Origin: JAUQQI01 sp040289115
Lineage (GTDB): Bacteria > Chloroflexota > Dehalococcoidia > JAUQQI01
Assembly (NCBI GenBank): GCA_040289115.1
Contig: PSKS01000058.1
Location: 1 to 15,353 of the forward strand
Reading direction: 5' to 3'
DNA: 15,353 bases
Part shown: piece after piece, positions 7,703 to 14,818 of the stretch
Position numbering within the stretch: position 1 is the first letter of the stretch
Layout of the letters: every line of letters starts with the position of its first letter
Notes under the pieces: model-generated
What the model was told of the DNA's origin: nothing
Seen by the model: the letters and a program-made list of their open reading frames with translations, nothing else
The model's database searches: none
Program-made: the position numbers and the translations under genes

Positions 7703-8241
7703 CCTGACTGGATCCGCCGGACCCAGGCCGCCAGGGCCTGGGCGACGTTTCTAAAGGCGACCGTTTCCGGGAGCTCCTCAGGGGCAAACCATCGGAGTCC
7801 GGCCACGTCGTCGGCCGGCCGGACCTCGCCCGTTTCGGCCTCGGCCAGGTAATGGATGTTCAGGGTGGGCTGGCCGTCCTCCCCGTACCGGTCGGGGAAT
7901 ATGCCGAGCAGGTCGATGACCCTTATCTCTAGGCCCGTCTCCTCCCACACTTCCCGTTTTACGGCGGTAATGGGGTCTTCATCGGGCTCGATAAATCCGC
8001 CCGGCAGGTCCCAGCAACCCTGGCAGGGGGGCCGGGCCCGGCGGGCCAGGAGCACCCGGCCGCCCCAGGTGATGACGGCGCTGGCGGTGGGCTTGGGGTT
8101 GGGGTAAAAGACGGCACCGCAGCGCGGGCACCCCTTCGGCCCGAGGCCCTCGGTCGCCCCAAGTTCCCCGGCGCACCGGGGGCAGTACCGCCAGGCGTCC
8201 CAGTAAGGGTCGGCCATATCTGCCGGGAAATTATAGGCCAT
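7699..8241 (-). CDS. Nudix hydrolase with N-terminal zinc ribbon
   Basis: A 180-residue protein with a four-cysteine zinc ribbon (C20, C23, C38, C41) followed by a Nudix domain. The Nudix box is complete: G82-x5-E88-x7-R96-E97-x2-E100-E101-x-G103-L104, so metal-dependent hydrolysis of a nucleoside-diphosphate-X compound is expected. The zinc ribbon plus Nudix layout recalls NudC (NADH pyrophosphatase) and archaeal-type ADP-ribose or NAD pyrophosphatases, but the protein lacks the longer N-terminal domain of NudC, so the substrate is not assigned. It is cytosolic. The ATG at 8241 overlaps the end of the aminotransferase gene by 11 bases, with GGGG upstream, so the two are translated together. 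Whether they work in one pathway is unknown. Confidence 0.88.
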   Translation of the reverse strand: MAYNFPADMADPYWDAWRYCPRCAGELGATEGLGPKGCPRCGAVFYPNPKPTASAVITWGGRVLLARRARPPCQGCWDLPGGFIEPDEDPITAVKREVWEETGLEIRVIDLLGIFPDRYGEDGQPTLNIHYLAEAETGEVRPADDVAGLRWFAPEELPETVAFRNVAQALAAWVRRIQSG

Positions 8242-9481
8242 GGGATCCCCGCCCGGCCAGGGCCTGGTCGAAGGCCTCTAAGGTCCGGTCCAGGTCGGCC
8301 TCGGTGTGAGCCAAGGATATGTAAAACTTGGCCGAAAGGTTGACTAAAATCCCGGCCCTTAAAAGCTCGGCATTAAGCCGCCCAAGCCTTGCCCGGTCCG
8401 AACGGTCAATCCCGCCCTGGTCCCGGATGGGCTCCGAACTAAAATAAACCCCGGCCAGCGGCCCATCCCCCAAAACCTGCAGGGCTACGCCCCGCCGCCG
8501 GGCAACCTCGGCAAACCCGGCCCGAAGCCTCAAGCCCAGCCCGTGCAGCCGCTCATAAACCCCAGGCCGCCTCAGCTCTTTCAAGGTAGCAAGCCCCGCT
8601 GCACACGCCACCGGGTTGCCGTTTAATGTCCCGCTTAAAAAGACAAACCGCTCGGGCTCAACCACACCGGGCACCGTAAGGTCTAAAATCTCCTTCCGGC
8701 CGGCCACCGCCGCTAAGGGATAGCCCCCGCCGATGATTTTGCCGTACGTGGCCAGGTCGGGAATAACCCCGTAATATTCGGCCGCACCCCCAAAGGCCAG
8801 CCGAAACCCGGTAACCACCTCGTCGAAAATCAAAAGGACCCCGTGCCGGGCCGTGGCCGCCCTTAAACCCTCAAGAAACCCGCCCACCGGCGGGATCACC
8901 CGCTGCAAGGGCTCGACAATGACAGCCGCAAGTTCCCCGGCATGGGCCTCAATAAGGCTTTGGGCCACCTCTAAGTCGTTGAAGGGGGCCACCAGGACCG
9001 TAGCCTTTACGGCCCGGGGAATGCCGGCCGAAGCCTCCCCGATGGTGTAGTCCTGGTGGCCGTGGTAGCCGCCGGCAAAACGCAGAATCTTCTCCCGGCC
9101 GGTAAAGGCCCGGGCAAGCCTTAAGGCATAATTGGTAGCCTCGGCCCCGGAGTTGCAATAGCGCAGCGCCCAGCCGGCAGGCAGGGCCGAAAGGATGGCC
9201 TCGGCAAGCTCTATTGCCGGCTCATTGACCATGTAAAAGGTGGAGCCCAGGGCCGCCTGGCGTCTTACGGCCTCGACCACGGCCGGGTGGGCGTGGCCTA
9301 GAATGAGGGGTCCCGAGCCGAGGATGTAGTCGACGTACTCCCGGCCACGGTGGTCGAAGACCCGGCTGCCCTCGCCCCGGACCGGGATGACCTCTAGGCC
9401 CCAGGCGGCCTGCGGCTTAAAGCCCCCGAAATGGCCGCCCGGAAAGACCCGAAGCGCCCGCTGGGCAAGGTCGTCCGTCAT
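8231..9481 (-). CDS. Class III PLP aminotransferase related to glutamate-1-semialdehyde aminomutase (HemL-like)
   Basis: A 416-residue pyridoxal-phosphate enzyme. GSGPLILGHAHP (residues 55-66), NSGAEAT (110-116), GGYHGHQD (137-144), FDEVVTGFR (219-227) and the lysine motif TYGKIIGGG (K248 forming the Schiff base) place it next to HemL, which makes 5-aminolevulinate for haem. It differs from true HemL, however: SGTEA reads SGAEA, the long gating segment after GYHGH is short (YTIGEASAGIPRAV), and VEPVAGN reads VEPLQRV. I therefore call a HemL-like aminotransferase with uncertain substrate rather than hemL. No other haem genes are nearby. The ATG at 9481 has GAGAGGAG 7 bases upstream and a promoter at 9518-9547. 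It is the first gene of a two-gene unit with the Nudix hydrolase. Confidence 0.85.
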   Translation of the reverse strand: MTDDLAQRALRVFPGGHFGGFKPQAAWGLEVIPVRGEGSRVFDHRGREYVDYILGSGPLILGHAHPAVVEAVRRQAALGSTFYMVNEPAIELAEAILSALPAGWALRYCNSGAEATNYALRLARAFTGREKILRFAGGYHGHQDYTIGEASAGIPRAVKATVLVAPFNDLEVAQSLIEAHAGELAAVIVEPLQRVIPPVGGFLEGLRAATARHGVLLIFDEVVTGFRLAFGGAAEYYGVIPDLATYGKIIGGGYPLAAVAGRKEILDLTVPGVVEPERFVFLSGTLNGNPVACAAGLATLKELRRPGVYERLHGLGLRLRAGFAEVARRRGVALQVLGDGPLAGVYFSSEPIRDQGGIDRSDRARLGRLNAELLRAGILVNLSAKFYISLAHTEADLDRTLEAFDQALAGRGSHGL

Positions 9482-9517
9482 CGTGGCACTCCTCTCCGGT
9501 GGGAAGGCTGTCCCCCA

Positions 9518-9547
9518 ATACTACCCCGTCCGGCCCCGATTTGCCAA
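9518..9547 (-). promoter_or_regulatory. Promoter of the aminotransferase-Nudix unit
   Basis: On the minus strand TTGGCA (9547-9542, 5 of 6 to consensus) and TAGTAT (9523-9518, 4 of 6) are 18 bases apart. The start of transcription would be near 9511, about 30 bases before the ATG at 9481. It faces away from the promoter at 9604-9633. Confidence 0.5.
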
Positions 9548-9603
9548 ATCCTCCCCGGCCTTTGAACAGGGCTTTCCGGTTATTCCCGTAAAGCTGTGGG
9601 GCT

Positions 9604-9633
9604 TTGAACGGGGGCCAGGCTGGTGGCTATAAT
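9604..9633 (+). promoter_or_regulatory. Promoter of the peptidase-VOC unit
   Basis: TTGAAC (9604-9609) and a perfect TATAAT (9628-9633) are 18 bases apart. Transcription should begin near 9640, leaving a leader of about 24 bases with GAGGAG ahead of the ATG at 9664. This settles the peptidase start: an in-frame TTG at 9604 falls in the -35 box, upstream of the transcript. Confidence 0.7.
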
Positions 9634-9663
9634 CTTGCAAACCTGTGGCCGAGGAGCCAGATA

Positions 9664-11610
9664 ATGTCGCCACGGCCCCTAAAAATCGAAGACCTTTACG
9701 GCCTCAAAAACCTGGCCGACGTCCAGTTCCACCCCGACGGCAACCGGCTGGCCTACGTGGTTACCGAGACCGACCCGGAGGCCAACGAGTATCGCAGCGC
9801 CATCTGGGTGACCTGGCTGAGCACCGGCGAGACCCGCAAGTTTACCCAGGGGGCCAAAAGAGATACCTTTCCCCGCTGGTCTCCGGACGGCCGCTGGCTT
9901 GCCTTTCTTTCGGACCGGGGCGGGGATAAACCCCAAATTTGGGTCATGCCGGCCGACGGGGGCGAACCCCGTCAGCTAACCCGCCTGCGCCGGGGGGTGG
10001 CCGAGTTTGCCTGGGCCCCCGACTCCCGCCGCCTGGCCCTGGTGAGCCGGGGGGACGAGCCCGACCCGGAATCGGACGTCCGGGTGATAACCACCGTCAA
10101 GTATAAGTTCGACGGGGTTGGCTTCCTTGAAGGCCGTACCCACATCTGGACGGTCGACCTGGCGGGCAACGTCGTCCAGGTCACCGATGGCGATTGGGAC
10201 GACAGCCGTCCGGCCTGGTCCCCTGACGGCCGTCAGATCGCCTTCGTCTCGAACCGCTCGGCGGAGAGGGATTTTACCCTCCGGACCGACATCTTTGTCG
10301 TACCGGCCGAGGGTGGCGAGGCCCGTCAGCTCACCCCCGGCAACGGCGACGCCGACGCCCCCAGTTGGTCCCCCGACGGTCAGTTCATCGCCTACGTCGG
10401 CCACGACCGGGGCTGGCTAACGGGGGTCAACAACCGGCTCTGGGTCGTACCCGCCGAAGGCGGACCGCCCCGGAACCTTACTCCCGACTGGGACCCGTCC
10501 ATCGGCGTCTTTATCATGGGGAGCCTGCCTGGGCCCATTCAGCCCCACGCCCCCATCTGGACCCCTGACGGCCAGGGCCTGGTCGTCACCGCCGCCGACC
10601 GTGGCAACACCCATATTTTCAAGGTGGACCTAGCCGGCAACATCACCCGGCTGGTGGGTGGGGAACGGACCTGCCTTTACGTTAGCCTTTCGCCCGACGG
10701 CGGCCAGCTGGCCTTCATCGCCGGGGACAGCCTTAACCCCCGGGAGCTGTTTGTCTTAGAAGACGGGGAGGAGCGCCAGCTAACCCGGCTTAATGCCGAC
10801 TTTCTGGCCGAAATCAGTCTGGTCCGGCCCGAGCGGTTCGTTTACCCCGGTGCCGATGGCCTGGAAATCGAAGGGTGGGTAATGAAGCCCCCGGGCTTTG
10901 AGGCCGGTCGGCGCTACCCCCTCATCTTGCACGTCCACGGCGGGCCCCACGCCGCCTACGGCAATAACTTCATGTTCGACTTTCAGCTGGAGGCTGGCTC
11001 CGGCTACGTGGTGCTTTACACTAACCCCCGGGCCAGCCAGAGCTACGGCGAGGCCTTCGCCACCATGAACATCGGCGACTGGGGCGGCAAGGATTTCGAG
11101 GACCTGATGCGAGGCTTAGACTTTATCCTGGCCCAGGGTTACGTCGACCCGGACCGCCTCGGGATCACCGGGGCCAGCTACGGCGGCTTTATGACCAACT
11201 GGGTGGTGGGCCACACCGACCGGTTTCGGGCGGCCGTGACCGAAAATAGCCTCTCCAACCTGCTAAGCTTCTACGGGACGAGCGATATCGGGACCTGGTT
11301 TTCCGAGGCCGAGCTTGGGGCCGACCCCTTCGACCGGCCGGAGGTCTACCTGGGGCGCTCGCCCATAAGCTATGTGAAAAATATCAAGACGCCCTTATTG
11401 ATTATCCACGCCGAAGCCGACCACCGCTGTCCCATCGAGCAGGCCGAACAGCTCTTCGTCGCCCTCAAGCGGCTGGGCAAAGAGGCCCTTTTTATCCGCT
11501 TTCCCGCCGAGAGCCACGGCATGCGCAGCGCGGGCAAGCCCCGCCACCGCACCGAACGGCTCCGGCACATTCTGAACTGGTTTAATCGCTACCTGCAACC
11601 TGCCTGGTGA
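9664..11610 (+). CDS. S9-family peptidase (prolyl oligopeptidase / acylaminoacyl-peptidase type)
   Basis: A 648-residue serine peptidase without a signal peptide, so cytosolic. Residues from about 15 to 380 form a beta-propeller of TolB/PD40-type repeats: the motif WSPDG or its variants (FHPDG, WSPDG, WAPDS, WTPDG, LSPDG) recurs about seven times. The C-terminal alpha/beta hydrolase domain has HVHGGPH (423-429) as oxyanion segment, GASYGG with nucleophile Ser505, Asp586 in HAEADHR and His618 in ESHG, so the catalytic triad is complete. Such enzymes cleave short peptides, often N-acylated ones, with the propeller limiting substrate size. The exact specificity cannot be read from the sequence. 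The ATG at 9664 is set by GAGGAG 7 bases upstream and by the promoter. The VOC gene follows after 12 bases, probably in the same transcript. Confidence 0.93.
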   Translation: MSPRPLKIEDLYGLKNLADVQFHPDGNRLAYVVTETDPEANEYRSAIWVTWLSTGETRKFTQGAKRDTFPRWSPDGRWLAFLSDRGGDKPQIWVMPADGGEPRQLTRLRRGVAEFAWAPDSRRLALVSRGDEPDPESDVRVITTVKYKFDGVGFLEGRTHIWTVDLAGNVVQVTDGDWDDSRPAWSPDGRQIAFVSNRSAERDFTLRTDIFVVPAEGGEARQLTPGNGDADAPSWSPDGQFIAYVGHDRGWLTGVNNRLWVVPAEGGPPRNLTPDWDPSIGVFIMGSLPGPIQPHAPIWTPDGQGLVVTAADRGNTHIFKVDLAGNITRLVGGERTCLYVSLSPDGGQLAFIAGDSLNPRELFVLEDGEERQLTRLNADFLAEISLVRPERFVYPGADGLEIEGWVMKPPGFEAGRRYPLILHVHGGPHAAYGNNFMFDFQLEAGSGYVVLYTNPRASQSYGEAFATMNIGDWGGKDFEDLMRGLDFILAQGYVDPDRLGITGASYGGFMTNWVVGHTDRFRAAVTENSLSNLLSFYGTSDIGTWFSEAELGADPFDRPEVYLGRSPISYVKNIKTPLLIIHAEADHRCPIEQAEQLFVALKRLGKEALFIRFPAESHGMRSAGKPRHRTERLRHILNWFNRYLQPAW

Positions 11611-11622
11611 AGGAGGTGTCCG

Positions 11623-12030
11623 ATGCTTAACGGTGTCCACCATGTCGCCTACGTGGTCCGGGACCTGGACCGGGCCATCCGAATGTTCGAGGAAAAGTTC
11701 GGCCTCAAACTGCTAGACCGAAAGCGGACCCCGGAGGAAGGCTACGGCTTTGATGCGGCGGTCCTGCAGGCCGGGCAGGTCAAGATTGAACTGATCTGCC
11801 CTTACACCGAGCGGTCGCCCTACTGGCAGGCCCTTCAGGAGCGGGGCGACCACCTCCACCACGTGGCCTTCAGCACCCCGGTGCCCCTGGACGAGGCCAT
11901 TAAGGAGCTGGGGCACCGGGGTGTGAAGTTCCGGGAGGAGGCGTCCTTCCAAAGCCCGGTGGGCTGGTGGATCGTTAACATCGACCCGGCCTCTACCAAC
12001 GGCCTGGTAGTTCAGCTGGGCGAGAGGTAG
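11623..12030 (+). CDS. VOC-superfamily protein resembling methylmalonyl-CoA epimerase
   Basis: A 135-residue protein with the paired beta-alpha-beta-beta-beta modules of the vicinal oxygen chelate fold. The first module is HHVAYVVRDLDRAIRMF (residues 6-22) and the second starts with HLHHVAF (77-83). KIELICP (54-60) and HHVAF are typical of methylmalonyl-CoA epimerase. Probable metal ligands are His7, Glu56 and His80. The last ligand, Glu in the closing GxLIEL motif of epimerases, is Gln131 here (LVVQL), so activity as an epimerase is doubtful; no methylmalonyl-CoA mutase gene is in the window. A near-perfect AGGAGGTG ribosome site lies 5 bases before the ATG. It follows the peptidase gene by 12 bases. 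Confidence 0.85.
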   Translation: MLNGVHHVAYVVRDLDRAIRMFEEKFGLKLLDRKRTPEEGYGFDAAVLQAGQVKIELICPYTERSPYWQALQERGDHLHHVAFSTPVPLDEAIKELGHRGVKFREEASFQSPVGWWIVNIDPASTNGLVVQLGER

Positions 12031-12034
12031 CAAT

Positions 12035-13285
12035 CTAATCGGAGGGGCGGGAGGCGACCGGAACCGCAAAGGGAACGGCCGCTTCCCGAACCCGGAGCAG
12101 CAGCCCAAACCCCACCCACAAGATGACAAACAAAACCAGGACCGCCAGCCGGTAGCTGAGCGTTCCAAGGTGGGCGAAGGTGGTCAGGGTCAGGCCCCAC
12201 AGGACCGGACCCATCACCGCCGCCACCCGGCCGACCAGCACATAGAGGCCGAAGAACTCCCCGACCCGCTCGGGCGGCGCCAGCCGGGTGAGCAGCACCC
12301 GGTCGCAGGTGCCCACCGCCCCCAAGCTTATGCCAGTAAGGACGGCCAGGATGAAGAAAACTAGCTTTTCCGTCGCCACCATTGCCCCAACAAATATCAC
12401 CGCCCACTGGGTCAGAACAACAACCAGGGTTCGCTTGACCCCGAGCCGGTCGGATACCCAGCCGTAGGCCAGGGCACCGGGCAGGGCCCAGGCGGTGGCC
12501 AGGATAACGATAAGCTGAAGCTCCGAGGTGGTGAAGTCGGCTACCCGTGCTAGGTAGAGGGAGATAAAGGCCATAAGGGTAGCGATGGCATCCTCGTAAA
12601 AGAACCGGGCAATGATAAACTTAAAAAGCTCTTTATACCGACCGGCCCGGCGAATGGTCTCCGCGGTCAGACGGTAAGAGGCGGCCACGTACCCCCAGGA
12701 CCAGGGCGCCTTCGGGCCCAGATCCCGGACCAGCAGAAAGCAGGGCAAGGCGAAGATGAAAAATGCCAAAGCCGCCGGAAGGAAGGCCGCCGCCCGGCCG
12801 CCGGCGTCCACAAAGGGCTTTATCAGGAGCACCCCCAGGACGTTTCCCAGGTAGCCGGCCCCAATTCCTATCCCCGAGGCCAGGCCCCGTTTCGCGGCCG
12901 GACTGACATCGGGCAGGAGGGCGTTGTAAAAGACGGCGGCGGCCATATAGCCGAAGGTGGCCACCGCAAAGAGGGTGAGGGCCTCGGCCCCGGTCCGGAC
13001 CAGGACCCCCAAGAACATACTTGGAACGATGCAGAGCAGGGTAAAGAAAACCAGGAACGGAACCCGCCGGCCGTAGCGGTCTGAGACGGCCCCGAACAGT
13101 GGGGAGGCCAGGCCGACCAGGAGCATCAGGGTGGAGTAAACCAGGCTGTAAGCCAGCTCCGGGACCTTGAGCTCCTCCGTGACCCAGAGCAGGAAATAGA
13201 GGGTTAAGACATTGATGGCCCAGAGGCTATTGGCAAAGTCATAAGAGGCCCAGGCCAGAAGCCGAACAAGGGCCGGAAAACTCAT
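12035..13285 (-). CDS. Major facilitator superfamily transporter, UMF1/Atg22-like
   Basis: A 416-residue membrane protein with about twelve helices. The opening ASYDFANSLWAINVLTLYF is characteristic of the UMF1 (Atg22-like) branch of the MFS. Motif A appears twice, as FGAVSDRYGRR near residues 64-74 and as YGWVSDRLGVKR near 274-285, one per six-helix half. ARFFYEDAIATLMAF at the start of the second half also fits this branch. The substrate cannot be predicted; amino-acid efflux is known for fungal Atg22. I chose the ATG at 13285 (AGGGGGG 6 bases upstream) over the in-frame TTG at 13291, which falls between that site and the ATG. It is transcribed toward the VOC gene, and the two stops are 4 bases apart. 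A perfect consensus promoter lies upstream. Confidence 0.9.
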   Translation of the reverse strand: MSFPALVRLLAWASYDFANSLWAINVLTLYFLLWVTEELKVPELAYSLVYSTLMLLVGLASPLFGAVSDRYGRRVPFLVFFTLLCIVPSMFLGVLVRTGAEALTLFAVATFGYMAAAVFYNALLPDVSPAAKRGLASGIGIGAGYLGNVLGVLLIKPFVDAGGRAAAFLPAALAFFIFALPCFLLVRDLGPKAPWSWGYVAASYRLTAETIRRAGRYKELFKFIIARFFYEDAIATLMAFISLYLARVADFTTSELQLIVILATAWALPGALAYGWVSDRLGVKRTLVVVLTQWAVIFVGAMVATEKLVFFILAVLTGISLGAVGTCDRVLLTRLAPPERVGEFFGLYVLVGRVAAVMGPVLWGLTLTTFAHLGTLSYRLAVLVLFVILWVGFGLLLRVREAAVPFAVPVASRPSD

Positions 13286-13320
13286 ATTCAACCCCCCTGC
13301 TCGTCGGCGGAATCAGCCCG

Positions 13321-13349
13321 ATTATAGGGGCTGGTCGGCGGCATGTCAA
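13321..13349 (-). promoter_or_regulatory. Perfect consensus promoter of the MFS transporter gene
   Basis: On the minus strand TTGACA (13349-13344) and TATAAT (13326-13321) are both perfect and separated by 17 bases. Transcription should start near 13314, about 29 bases before the ATG at 13285. Just upstream lies a short perfect inverted repeat, AAAGCCC-A-GGGCTTT (13360-13374), which could be an operator. Confidence 0.85.
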
Positions 13350-13359
13350 AAATTCGCGG

Positions 13360-13374
13360 AAAGCCCAGGGCTTT
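13360..13374. repeat. Short inverted repeat upstream of the MFS promoter, possible operator
   Basis: AAAGCCC and GGGCTTT flank a single A. The site begins 11 bases upstream of the -35 box of a perfect-consensus promoter, a place where activators or repressors often bind. The single-base centre makes an RNA hairpin less likely than a protein dimer site. Short GC-rich palindromes also arise by chance, so this is tentative. Confidence 0.35.
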
Positions 13375-13397
13375 TAACCATACAATCGCTAGTATTT

Positions 13398-13429
13398 TTA
13401 TCGGGGCACACGGCCGTGTGCCCCGATAA
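13398..13429. repeat. 32-base perfect palindrome in the MFS-cupredoxin intergenic gap
   Basis: Each half is the exact reverse complement of the other, from TTATCGGGG at the left to CCCCGATAA at the right, with the centre CACGGCCGTG at 13409-13418 and no spacer. On the left it is flanked by more T residues (13395-13397). Neither strand has a T tract after the stem, so it does not look like an ordinary rho-independent terminator in either direction. It could be a binding site for a dimeric or tetrameric regulator, a cruciform, or a dispersed extragenic palindrome. Confidence 0.85.
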
Positions 13430-13498
13430 CCCGCCTAATTACCACCTGGTGGCTCCTTCAAATCAGGTCGGCAACAAAACTGGAAACCCTAGGGAAAG

Positions 13499-13535
13499 CC
13501 GGCTGCGACCGGCTTTTGGGGCCGGTCGCAGCCGG
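13499..13535 (-). terminator. Strong stem-loop just after the cupredoxin fusion gene, possible terminator
   Basis: Two perfect 15-base arms (CCGGCTGCGACCGGC and its complement) enclose a 7-base loop. The stem begins 5 bases after the stop codon at 13541-13543 on the minus strand, where a terminator is expected. What follows the stem in that direction is CTTTCCCTAGGG, without a proper U tract, so it may slow polymerase or protect the mRNA end rather than terminate efficiently. Confidence 0.45.
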
Positions 13536-13540
13536 TCGGG

Positions 13541-14734
13541 CTAGGGGGATGCCGTTGGTCTTACCATGGTTCCGTCCGGCCGGAGGACAAACCAGACGCC
13601 GCCCACATTCTGGCCCCGGGTATCCCCGGGCTGGGCATCCCGGAACCAGTAGTAGAGGGGCCAGCCGTTGTACGTCACCTGGAGGGTCCCGTCAGCCCTG
13701 ATGGTAACCCCCAGAAGCTCGGGCCGGACGCCGGGGCCGGCGACAGGCCGGTCGGTGGTGAGCAACGGTGGCCAGTTGGCAGCACAGATGCCGTAGCAGT
13801 TGGAGGTCGACGGTTCCCGGACGTCCTGGGTAAACATGTAAAGGGTCAGACCCCGCTCGTCCACCAGGATGGTGCCCAGGGCCGTGCTGGCCGCCCTGAC
13901 GATGGGCCTGGCGGCCGCCGGTGAAACGACGATGGGTCCGGTCCAGCTCCCGGCCGGAGTGTTGTTGTAGAAATTGACCCAGGCATAGCTTGAGGCCGAC
14001 ATCCCCGGGACCTCGACGGTGAAGGTGTAGGGTCCGACCACTGCGCCCGGGCGGATGCCTGAAACATTATTCCAGCCGATGCCACCCTGACCATCCAGGC
14101 CACACTGCCGCCAGTCGGTCCGGTGGGTACCATATTGGCAGGACAAGAGCCTGGAGCCGGGGGGTAGTCGGGCCTTAAGTTCATAACTATAAGTTCGGTC
14201 GCTGCGGTTGGTAACCAGCATCACGAAAGTTACCTGATTGCCAGTTTGAGCTGCCCGCATCTCAACGGTTACTGGCGGCCAGCCTGAGGTAATAATGCCG
14301 GGCAGAGCAGCCGGGGCGGGCATCGGGGCTGCCGCCGGCATCGGGGTTGGCGCGGGGGCCGGTTGGCCCGGGGCCTGGACTACGACTACTCCGGACATCC
14401 CCACCCCGCCCGGCCCGCCGTGGGGCCGGCAGTGGTAGGGGTATGTGCCCGGCTGCTGGAAGGTGCGTTGGTAGGTTCCACCCGGTTGAATCAGACCCGA
14501 ATCGAAACTGCCGTCGTCGGCAGTAACGGTGTGGGCCACCGGGTCTTGGTTTACCCAGACTACCGTGGTTCCCGGGGTAACGGTAATCGTCCGGGGACTA
14601 AATGCGATATTGCGCAGCTCAACGGTTATCTGTTGGGCCTCGGCTTTGGGAACCCCAAACTGGGCCGGGATTGCAGGCGCAAACACCAATAAAATTGCCA
14701 CCAGAATTACGAATCGTCTGAAAAGCTTGGGCAT
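13541..14734 (-). CDS. Exported fusion protein: cupredoxin, Pro/Ala linker, middle domain and COG4315-type C-terminus
   Basis: A 397-residue exported protein. A signal peptide covers residues 1-33 (cleavage after AEA). Residues 34-120 form a plastocyanin-like cupredoxin with a full type 1 copper set: His68, Cys102, His105 and Met113, in YHCRPHGGPGGVGM. A linker of about 30 residues rich in Pro and Ala follows (121-149). Residues 150-275 form a domain I do not recognise, with NRSDRTYSYELKARLPPGS, reminiscent of beta-sandwich repeat-type domains. Residues 280-392 match the secreted lipoprotein repeat family COG4315: LVDERGLTLYMF, CYGICAANWPPLL and YNGWPLYYWFRDAQPGD. The N-terminal part probably carries electrons; the role of the other parts is unknown. 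ATG at 14734 has GGAGG 6 bases upstream. A paralogue of the cupredoxin starts on the opposite strand at 14995. Confidence 0.87.
   Translation of the reverse strand: MPKLFRRFVILVAILLVFAPAIPAQFGVPKAEAQQITVELRNIAFSPRTITVTPGTTVVWVNQDPVAHTVTADDGSFDSGLIQPGGTYQRTFQQPGTYPYHCRPHGGPGGVGMSGVVVVQAPGQPAPAPTPMPAAAPMPAPAALPGIITSGWPPVTVEMRAAQTGNQVTFVMLVTNRSDRTYSYELKARLPPGSRLLSCQYGTHRTDWRQCGLDGQGGIGWNNVSGIRPGAVVGPYTFTVEVPGMSASSYAWVNFYNNTPAGSWTGPIVVSPAAARPIVRAASTALGTILVDERGLTLYMFTQDVREPSTSNCYGICAANWPPLLTTDRPVAGPGVRPELLGVTIRADGTLQVTYNGWPLYYWFRDAQPGDTRGQNVGGVWFVLRPDGTMVRPTASP
14391..14425. repeat. Inverted repeat copy A shared with 15295-15329 (cupredoxin copper-loop coding)
   Basis: The reverse complement of this 35-base segment matches 15295-15329 at 33 of 35 bases; both differences are silent (His CAC/CAT and Ser TCC/TCT). 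It encodes PHGGPGGVGMSG, the copper-ligand loop. A second exact match of 18 bases links 14504-14521 with 15199-15216 (ADDGSF region). These are the conserved parts of two head-to-head paralogues. Confidence 0.8.
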
Positions 14735-14804
14735 TCGTTGCCTCCACCGTCGGACTTTTCTGGGCCAAGGGCTCCAAAATGGTTAATAGCTACCGCGTTA
14801 AGCC

Positions 14805-14818
14805 TCACCTCCTTCTGC
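14805..14818 (-). promoter_or_regulatory. Orphan Shine-Dalgarno-like sequence in the divergent gap
   Basis: On the minus strand the gap reads GCAGAAGGAGGTGA, of which AAGGAGGTGA is a near-full complement to the 3' end of 16S rRNA. No ATG, GTG or TTG lies at usable spacing downstream, and the cupredoxin fusion gene has its own ribosome site 70 bases further on. It may be a relic of an earlier gene start, a ribosome standby site, or chance. I see no good promoter on either strand of the gap at 14735-14994. Confidence 0.3.

Noticed and set aside
9604..9663. TTG at 9604 as start of the peptidase
   Set aside because: It lies in the -35 box of a good promoter, upstream of the predicted transcript start, and lacks a ribosome site. 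The ATG at 9664 has GAGGAG.
13398..13429. Reading the 32-base palindrome as a rho-independent terminator
   Set aside because: After the stem the minus-strand RNA reads AAAAUACU and the plus-strand RNA reads CCCGCC; neither is a U tract.
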